Shown: positions 57,310-64,000 of the stretch, piece by piece
Layout of the letters: the number at the start of each line of letters is the position of its first letter
Position numbering within the stretch: the stretch's first letter is position 1
NCBI GenBank assembly: GCA_015501055.1
Contig: JADNYV010000177.1
Coordinates: 1-64,000 of the forward strand
Direction: 5' to 3'
Length of the DNA stretch: 64,000 bases
DNA from: Mucidula mucida
Taxonomy: Eukaryota; Basidiomycota; Agaricomycetes; Agaricales; Physalacriaceae
Notes under the pieces: generated by a model
Told to the model about the DNA's origin: nothing
What the model saw: the letters and a program-made list of their open reading frames with translations, nothing else
Databases searched by the model: none
Made by a program: the position numbers and the translations under genes

Positions 57310-58560
57310 CTATCGAGCGCGGCCAGGGAGGTCAATTTAACGATAGACGACGCAGACTCGTCCGTGCTTTATGATCCAACAAATGCTTGGCTTTCGTGCA
57401 CGGCTTGCGCTGGTGGTACCGCCTTTAAGGGCACTTACCATAGCGCGTCGTTCTCTCCCGGTGATGATGATGATGATGACGGTGGTGGTGGCGGGAGAGG
57501 AAGAGGGAAAGGCGGGCCTGGTAAGGGTCGGAAGCGGCGAAGTTTTAAACGTCGAGCGAAAGACTCTGACTCTGACTCTGACGACGACGACGACACGCCT
57601 ATAGAGGAGCCTACGATCCAATTGAGCTTCAACGGTACGTATTTCTGATAATATTCACAACGCTGACTATATCCCGCGACAGGTACTGGAGTACACATCT
57701 TTGGATTCAACGGCGACGTGCTTGGGGGGGCGGCGTCCACCACAGTGAATCTATCCTTCATTCTGGACGCGGAGAGACAAGACAGGAACCAGTTTACTCG
57801 CGATCTGTCGCAGCAAGCCCCGAGCTCAAACTTTGCGGTTTTCTCTCGGGTAAACCTGCCACTGTCTCTGCATACATTGACGATCAAACTCGGGGTGAAC
57901 TCTGCGTTTCTATTCGACTATGCGGTATACACGCAGAGTGCTCTAGATGACATCCAGAGCTCCACCTCGGCGAGTGCAATCCCACAGCGTTCAATCTCAC
58001 ATAAATCCACCTCTGCCACGTCTTCACCCACGTCCTCCCCACATAGCTGCGGAGCGATATCCTCGCACGGTCCATGTTTGTCGTCCGCTCCTCCCAGTTC
58101 CAAGAAGATTGCGACGTTCGCGGGAGCTGTGGGAGGCAGTGTAGGTGTTCTCGGTATTCTCGCCCTTGGCATCTTCATCAGCATATGCACAAGAAGACGT
58201 CGGGCCGCGCGACGCGAAAGAGCAGAAGCAGAAGCAGAGCCTAGAAGAATGATTGGGCCAGCTCCATTTGTTCCTCGCTACTTCCCCGGAACGGTCGTCC
58301 CGACCTCGCCGCCTCCCTATACGCCTTCCTCCCCTTCCAGCTCCAACATAGCTCATGCATCCGGATCACATCTAACTTACGCGGACGTGCCTCCTTCCAC
58401 TCCACCGCCGAGTCCAACACACGAGCTATTTTTGCCTCCACCGCCTTTCGCAGAGGCAGTAGCCGATCGGAATGTCCGTGTACCTAATTCTGACGCTGCT
58501 CTCACCACTTCGTTGGTGATATTACCGCCACTGCTTCCTTCGAGAGACATAGAGATATGA
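57310..58560 (+). CDS. Predicted single-pass type I membrane protein with acidic and PPxY tracts
   Basis: A hydrophobic lead (LGTLGWLSLSSAARE) precedes VNLTIDDADSSVLYDPTNAW and SCTACAGG, a common layout of Agaricomycete surface proteins. A Gly/Arg run and an alternating Asp/Ser tract (DSDSDSDDDDD) follow. An intron lies at about 57635-57682, then an ectodomain (GVHIFGFNGDVLGGA, SFILDAERQD). A Ser/Thr-rich stalk leads to the transmembrane helix GSVGVLGILALGIFISICT with RRRRAARRER. The proline-rich cytosolic tail has PPPYTPSS, a PPxY motif of the kind bound by Rsp5/Nedd4 WW domains. The start codon is unresolved: the reading frame has an upstream stop at 57247 and no ATG, so a first exon is missing from this model. 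Function unknown. Confidence 0.65.
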
Positions 58561-58958
58561 ACTGGAGTAGCTACTTGTACGTTGATTAATCTGTTATCGA
58601 TTTATAAGGCAATGATGACTTGATATTCAGTGAGGGTGATGAGTACTACCAACGGTCAGAATTCGTAACCACTGCTGAGGGGTGACATTATTGTACTGTG
58701 TACGACGTATACATATGCCAGAAGTTTTCCCTATTCTTCAGTACTTACGGCTTTGAACAATAGACACCGCGGGACAGCAGCGCCTTCCCGCTACGCCACA
58801 TCACGTGTCATCGAAACTATTGCTCAAAACGACGGGTTTCCGGGAAAAACATTTAAAATAGTATGATGTATCATGATAGGTGGCGTCAATGCAAGCACAA
58901 CTGTCGTGGTCGCCATCCGAATCCTAAAAAAGCTAAGTCAAGAGGAGCCACACGTCAG
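58561..58958. other. Intergenic, no gene seen
   Basis: 3' flank of the membrane protein and 3' flank of the tRNA. Confidence 0.4.
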
Positions 58959-59038
58959 TACACCGAAGGGGAGTCGAACCCCTGCCGCTTGCTGATATTA
59001 ATGGAAGGCAAGCATGATAACCGCTTCACCATCGGTGT
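58959..59038 (-). tRNA. tRNA-Gly (TCC), intron-containing
   Basis: Acceptor ACACCGA/TCGGTGT with discriminator A. D-arm GTGA/TCAT. Anticodon stem CTTGC/GCAAG with loop CTTCCA plus an 8-9 nt intron (TTAATATC). T-arm AGGGG-TTCGACT-CCCCT. All conserved positions looked at are present. Confidence 0.88.
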
Positions 59039-60113
59039 TCAACGTTAAGTCCCAGGTACTTACTTTTACGATTGGTTTGGAGAGAATAAGTACGCTGGAC
59101 CCTGGTCTATATACCGCGGCTGTGACAACGGTTAGCTTTGTATGACGGTTTCCGGGTTGGGCCCTAAAGATGAAGATTTGTACCCTAACTGCGCCACAGC
59201 TATACATATGATCATTACATCCTGACCCGTTGACTACGTTGCCGTTACGAACATGGAAGTATCCAGTGAAGTGAATGATGTAAAGGTTAGTAACACTAGA
59301 GTCCTCTGTTACTCTGTTACTCATTCCATCCTGGGGAGTAGAAGTTGCGACTTCATAAGCAGTTACAGTAGATGCTGAATATTTGAACACATGCTTCAAC
59401 CTCGAGCTCCGAAAATGGACGTTGTTGAGAAGTGGGTAAGTGTAACAACTACATTAACTGCGCCACTCGCCTTAGAGTACTTGTGTGTGCTGTTCCCTCC
59501 CTTCTCCTTTCCTGCCAGAAGTAGGGTGTGGTTCCCGATGGCAATAACTCTCGCGATGACGGTACGAAGTATAGTGACTTTGTCAAGCTGCAGGCGCCTG
59601 GCGGACAAGGTTCTCGAGAATGCGGCTAAACCCGACCAGAAGGGAGTGTATCGCAACCTGTGGTATGCCAAGGATGGAGGTACGGCGGCATTCGCTGGCC
59701 CGGGGCAGGGTGGCTAGGCCGTTGGACTGCTGATACACTTCTGTGGATCATGTTTTTGAAGAAGGAAAATTTAATTTATTTGTGTCCTGCGAACGAAAGC
59801 ATAATCAGACCTGATGGAAGAACAGTTTCACTGGGATGTGGTCACTGCGCTAGAATCCGCCACCAAAATTGCCATGTTTCAGTCATTACAGGTCAGTGTA
59901 CTTAATTTGAATTTTTGAAACTTCGCATTATCATGGCGATCATCTCCGCGCTGAAGTAATACATATGCGTGGGTATATAAATAAGGTCCAAGATTTGTCC
60001 AAGCAAGCAGAGTGCTCATTCTTTTCAATACTGCGAAATGGAAAGCCGCTCTGAAGGATATTTGCCAGTGGCAAAACCTCTAAATCTTCGAAGTGTATCA
60101 GCGAACCTGCATT
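59039..60113. other. Left part of tandem unit 1 with a ~0.6-kb insertion
   Basis: 59130-59432 matches 62050-62315 (shared GCTTTGTATGACGGTTTCC and AAATGGACGTTGTTGAGAAG). About 59433-60030 has no counterpart in unit 2, so it is an insertion in unit 1 or a loss in unit 2. An open frame inside it (59391-59717) has no recognised domain. GTATATAAATAA at about 59974-59985 is TATA-like on plus. Confidence 0.5.
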
Positions 60114-60842
60114 TTATGGTGAGTAACAGGTAGACGACCCAGTGAAAATGAACTCATGCCTGCCACGAACAGTTCGCTTGTTTCGTATTGGTCCACTGAT
60201 GCTACCCAAAAGCCGGGCAAATTTCGTCGCCTGAGCGACTTTCTCTGAGGACTGACGTGCAGCGCAAACTTCAACGACGCTCGAGCGCCGCCTGGATGCC
60301 GGCGCCATCGGGATAGCGGCGGAAGATAGCTCCTTCACTGTCGAAGGTGGCGCATCACTAGCGACAGGATCTTCAGCCGTAGATTTCGACTGTGGGTGCA
60401 CAGTCTCCACTGAATCTCTCTTCGACAAGAGATGTGAGTAATCAGGTTCGACAGACCGCGGTGGATAGTCGGGAGGGAAATCGCTGATTTGGAAGCGGCG
60501 CACGCCGAAGTTCTTATCCGTCGAAAGGCAGTAGAGGAAGTGGTCCCAGGAATCTGCGACAGGTTGAGATGAAGGCTTGGGGGCTGCGCGACCAATGGCT
60601 GTGGATGCCAATACCCCTGGGGCGGTCTCTAGAGGCCCAATGGGCTGCTCGACGGTGCAGGGATCGATAGTCCGGAATTCGAAGGGGTCATCCCCGAATA
60701 CGGAGCGCTGCATGTATGAGTGAGGTGCGCGCGGTTCGGTGTTGGGGATGCCGCGGAGTAGGGGGCCGTAGTGGGCGGGAATGGGCCCGATGGGAGGTGG
60801 GGAGGAGTCTTCAACATCGACACCGTTGATGATGAGAACCAT
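60114..60842 (-). CDS. Uncharacterised protein, tandem paralogue 1
   Basis: Single frame, 242 aa, ATG at 60842 (MVLIINGVDVE). Shares with the gene at 62435 the blocks GIPNTE, PHSYMQRSVFGDDPFEFR, IDPCTVEQPIGPLETAPGVL, DFPPDYPPRSVE and LLGSISGPIR. The rest is Ser/Pro-rich and diverged. No signal peptide, helix or known domain. A TATA-like TTTATATAG (60921-60929 on plus, read on minus) lies about 80 nt upstream of the ATG. I do not recognise the family. Confidence 0.7.
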   Translation of the reverse strand: MVLIINGVDVEDSSPPPIGPIPAHYGPLLRGIPNTEPRAPHSYMQRSVFGDDPFEFRTIDPCTVEQPIGPLETAPGVLASTAIGRAAPKPSSQPVADSWDHFLYCLSTDKNFGVRRFQISDFPPDYPPRSVEPDYSHLLSKRDSVETVHPQSKSTAEDPVASDAPPSTVKELSSAAIPMAPASRRRSSVVEVCAARQSSEKVAQATKFARLLGSISGPIRNKRTVRGRHEFIFTGSSTCYSP

Positions 60843-60920
60843 TGCAAATAGGAGTTGAGCAGTTAAACTTGTAAAGTTGTGAGAATGGGTGAATTTGATT
60901 AACTCAGCTTCGCGATTAGG

Positions 60921-60929
60921 TTTATATAG
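60921..60929 (-). promoter_or_regulatory. TATA-like box of tandem paralogue 1
   Basis: CTATATAAA on minus, 79 bp before the ATG at 60842. Placement fits a fungal TATA box, but only by position and sequence. Confidence 0.4.
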
Positions 60930-62434
60930 CAGTCCTAGAGCAGTGTCTATTCGTCATAGGAGGAGATGTGTTCGAGGGCGAGGTGCTAGACCAGACATTA
61001 ATCCTGTGCGTCTCATTTATAAACCGGTGAGACGATGCCGCCGGTAAGACTCAGAACTTGGTCCACAGTGATCTGCCAGTATCGCCGGTGGACGAGCGAC
61101 AAATGGTTTCAGAAACGGACCTTCTCGTAAAATAGTACTCGTGAGAGCGACGAAAGGAAGCTAGCGCGACGACCAGAGATTGTCGTGGAGTGCCTATTGA
61201 GAGAGCTTCTGCGTAAAAAAAATTCAAGTCGGAGGTAGTTGATGCAGTACACCTGGTCCGCGGAACATGCTTTAATTCATCGCCGCGTCCACGAAAGTCA
61301 TCTAGCTGGTGGCATGGTGCAGGCTGTCTTGACGCATACATTGAATATTGCCTCTGATGGATATATATGTACCTAGCGTCGACCTAATCACTCAACCTGA
61401 GAACGTACTGGTTCCACTGGCCAAAGACTATTCAACAAACCCTCGCCTGATACACCCAAAAGCAGTCGCTTCAAGGTCTTGTTTGCCCAACTGCATACTT
61501 GAATAATCATTCCCCCAATTACCGTTAAAGAGCAGTCAATATGATGTAGACCTTTCATATTGACGCGTTTCCCAGACGTCCACAGCCTACCACATGCGCC
61601 ACTTCCAATGGACTCGCCGAGCGAGAACCAGTGCGTACACGCGAACATGGCGGCGACTTTGCTTGTCCTGACAACATGTTTCAGGGCTTCCCTCGATATC
61701 GGGCGTTTTCGTTGTGCTGAAAATGCGCAGCTACTTCTGTTCTGAATCTGCTAGCTAGTGTGCTGAGACAGCGTTGGTCGTTGTGTCCTGGCGATAATAG
61801 AGCGCCGTACCAAGTTACCGCAAAGGTCGGCCTATCCGCACCGCTTTCCATTGCTTTCTAGATATAGATACTGAGGTTGAGGTGAGGCTTGGCCAACTCC
61901 CGGTGCAACGGAGTTAACGAGAAAGTCTCCACGGAGCTGCGATAGCCAGTGATCGACATTTGTGCGTCCGAGTCAAAATTTCTCTTTCAATCATTGTAGG
62001 CTGTCTGTTCTTCTCAGTGAAAGCTTCGAATAATATCTGTATACCTCGGGGGTGGGTTAGCTTTGTATGACGGTTTCCCGGTTAGGCCTCCAAGACTACT
62101 AAAATTTGTACCCTGACTGCGCCAGATCCTACTTCGTTACGAGCGTGGGAGCAAATGCTGTAAAGGTTAGTAACACAACTCATCTGTTCGTTGTTACTCG
62201 TTCCATCAAGGGCGATATTCGTTGAAGTCGCAACTTCATAAGCAGTTACGATAGATGCTGAATATTTGAATACATGCTTCAACTTTGAGCTCCGAAAATG
62301 GACGTTGTTGAGAAGACAATAGAGACCGTGAAATTGAAAGGGGCTCCGAAGGATAATTCCCAGTAGTAACGCCATTTAGTCTTCCAAGAGTATCGGTAAA
62401 CCTTGAAATCTTCGCAAGTTAACACACAGGAGGA
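60930..62434. other. Intergenic; right 0.4 kb is the left part of tandem unit 2
   Basis: 60930-62040 shows no supported gene. 62050-62330 repeats the sequence seen at 59130-59432. Confidence 0.4.
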
Positions 62435-63142
62435 TCAGTTAAGAAGAATGACTGACTTGCCACGAGCATTTCGTCTTGGACGTATTGGCCCACTGATACT
62501 CCCCAAAAGTTGTGCTGATTCTGTCGCCTGTACTGTTTTCGCTGAAGAATGAGCGACACAGCGAGCTTCGATAGCGGTCGGACACCTTCTCTGCGGGCGA
62601 GATACCGGAGCGATCGGGATCGCGGAGAAACGGATATCCTCCTCCACTGTCGTAGGCGCAATGCTTGACGCATCGGCGGCAGTTGGACAAGCAGTAGCCA
62701 CTGAGATTTCCGACGGCGCAGTCCTCAGGCGCGGCGGAACACTCTCAACAGATCGCGGTGAGTAATCGGGAGGGAAATCAGAGGTGTCGAAGGGGTGCGA
62801 GCAGCCCATCGACTCCTTGCGAAAGGCACGGTAAAGAAAGTGTTCCCAAGGTTCTGCTGGAGGGTATGCCGAAGGCTTCGCCGCTGGTCGAGCTGCAGCG
62901 GTGGGTGCCAGTACGCCTGGGGCGGTCTCTAGCGGTCCAAGTGGTTGATCCACAGTAGAGGGATCAATACACCTGAACTCGAAGGGTCCATCGCCGAAGA
63001 CGGCGCGCTGCATAGACGAGTGAGGTAGGCGCGCTTCCGTGTTTGGGATACCACGGAACTTGCAGACGTAGTCTTCGGGAATGGGGCGTATAGTAGGCCC
63101 AGAGAAACCTTCGATATCGACACCGTTAATGATGGGGACCAT
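62435..63142 (-). CDS. Uncharacterised protein, tandem paralogue 2
   Basis: Single frame, 235 aa, ATG at 63142 (MVPIINGVDIEG), chosen because it aligns with the start of paralogue 1. Conserved blocks are GIPNTE, PHSSMQRAVFGDGPFEFR, IDPSTVDQPLGPLETAPGVL, DFPPDYSPRSVE and LLGSISGPIR. Roughly half the residues match paralogue 1 by eye. Both frames are open despite that divergence, which argues for selection on the protein. Function unknown. Confidence 0.7.
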   Translation of the reverse strand: MVPIINGVDIEGFSGPTIRPIPEDYVCKFRGIPNTEARLPHSSMQRAVFGDGPFEFRCIDPSTVDQPLGPLETAPGVLAPTAAARPAAKPSAYPPAEPWEHFLYRAFRKESMGCSHPFDTSDFPPDYSPRSVESVPPRLRTAPSEISVATACPTAADASSIAPTTVEEDIRFSAIPIAPVSRPQRRCPTAIEARCVAHSSAKTVQATESAQLLGSISGPIRPRRNARGKSVILLN

Positions 63143-63334
63143 AATGGAAGCGTTAGGTTGGCCAATGTAAAACAAGATTGAGAGTCTGTGTGGTTAGTGA
63201 TTTCGACAACACATCAAAACAATTCCATGTTTGAAAGCCCTGCGCGTCTCAATCACCGCGGGGGCTAAGACTCATTAATCACAGAGAAATCAGTTGTTGC
63301 ATTTCCACATTGATACCACATGCGACCCGAAAGC

Positions 63335-64000
63335 CTACCAGAACTCGTCTCCGTAATTAAACAAAAGCTCTTCCCCCAATGCGATAGTCCTAACTGCAGA
63401 ATGTAAGCTCGTCTTACAATGGACTGGAAGCAGATTTCAACTCACGAGCATGAAACGAAATCCTATGCTCCCCGTTAACGAGCTTGACTAATGACCAAGT
63501 TCATCTCATGTCAATTCTTCAACCAAGCACATCAGTAACGCACCTTCTGGGATGCAGTTCGCATCCTCCTTGCTATGATTCATGTACCGCGTTTCATTGC
63601 AGATATAGGAGCTATCAATGGACACTTCACTATTGAGTCGGAAGACGTAGCTCCTTCTTCGATGGTTCGCAAGTTCGCTGTAATCACATTAGAAGACAAG
63701 AGGTGGGAGAGAGAATGGGAAACCTGGATACCTTCGGGAATCGACGGTAGCATCGTAGATCAATTCGCCAACGTATTCTACGCCGCCATCAATGTTAGAT
63801 TGGCGGTGAAAGAGCATGATGCGAGCAGACCTGAGATGAATTCGCCTTTCTTAATTGTTTCTGCAGCAAATAGTCCACGGCCCCATTGGCTTTCCTTGAC
63901 CTCAAGTTCCTGTGAATTGGCTGTTGTCGGCAGTCTCACTATCGCGTATATACGACTCGCATACCTTACAGACACCGCGTTGTATGAAAGCGTTCTTACA
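63335..64000 (-). CDS. SET-domain protein methyltransferase, C-terminal part (enters from beyond the window)
   Basis: Minus strand, stop at 63335-63337, 5' end outside the window. Exons read SQWGRGLFAAETIKKGEFIS, EYVGELIYDATVDSR, ELANHRRRSYVFRLNSEV, then NETRYMNHSKEDANC (cofactor-binding NHS). VKLVNGEHRISFHA and LRTIALGEELLFNYGDEFW end the protein directly after the SET domain. The layout, with CKNAFIQRG upstream, resembles E(z)/EZH2-type H3K27 methyltransferases, but the N-terminal half needed to confirm this is absent. Intron phases fit throughout. Confidence 0.8.

Noticed and set aside
57460..57620. GATGATGATG-type tract as a microsatellite only
   Set aside because: It encodes the Asp/Ser tract in the correct frame of the membrane protein, so it is treated as coding.
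1..64000. CRISPR arrays, bacterial operons or prophage
   Set aside because: Spliceosomal introns, eukaryotic families and LTR elements throughout; no regularly spaced short repeats were seen.

Overview
This window reads as nuclear DNA of an Agaricomycete (mushroom-forming basidiomycete). Genes are cut by many introns of about 45-60 nt with GTNNGN...YAG borders. The families are typical of that group: F-box proteins, DUF6534-like multi-span membrane proteins, fungal HNH-domain proteins, FunK-like kinases, IRE1, BEM46-like hydrolases, and Ty1/Copia and chromodomain Ty3/Gypsy retroelements.

Layout. 0.2-1.8 kb: a frameshifted F-box gene. 2.4-9.0 kb: a two-gene divergent module (HNH-domain protein on minus, unnamed partner on plus) present twice in tandem. 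In module 1 both genes look intact; in module 2 the HNH gene carries frameshifts while the partner keeps identical exon lengths. 9.5-12.9 kb: a UDP-glycosyltransferase with a C-terminal ubiquitin-interacting motif and a frameshift in its sugar-binding motif. 13.6-15.0 kb: a broken DUF6534-like gene. 16.3-20.7 kb: a tail-to-tail pair of related kinase-fold genes, the plus-strand one a pseudokinase. 22.5-27.7 kb: a Q/H-rich protein, a peroxisomal crotonase (SKL end), a tRNA-Tyr and a BEM46-like hydrolase.

27.7-43.85 kb is a nested transposon cluster: a decayed Copia element (Copia-2) contains a decayed chromodomain Gypsy, which in turn contains a younger Copia (Copia-1, 345-bp LTRs, TSD CATAA) and a hAT-type element (TSD ATGTCCGT) with an unrelated open reading frame inside. 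43.85-46.7 kb is a second copy of parts of 20.5-27.7 kb: the kinase promoter, then, after a 4.3-kb deletion, the BEM46-like gene. 46.7-51.3 kb is gene-poor and holds a long inverted repeat and a 28-bp-TIR element.

51.3-56.7 kb: IRE1 (unfolded protein response sensor, kinase plus RNase) followed by a decayed partial IRE1 copy. 57.3-58.6 kb: a single-pass membrane protein with a PPxY motif. 59.0 kb: a tRNA-Gly. 60.1-63.1 kb: two tandem paralogues of unknown function. 63.3 kb to the end: the C-terminal part of a SET-domain methyltransferase entering from beyond the window.

The most unusual content is the duplicated HNH/partner module, whose two proteins share an ungapped 17-residue motif. Next come the gene-carrying hAT element and a CpG-decay gradient beside an LTR. 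All models are hand-read; introns not listed explicitly are approximate.
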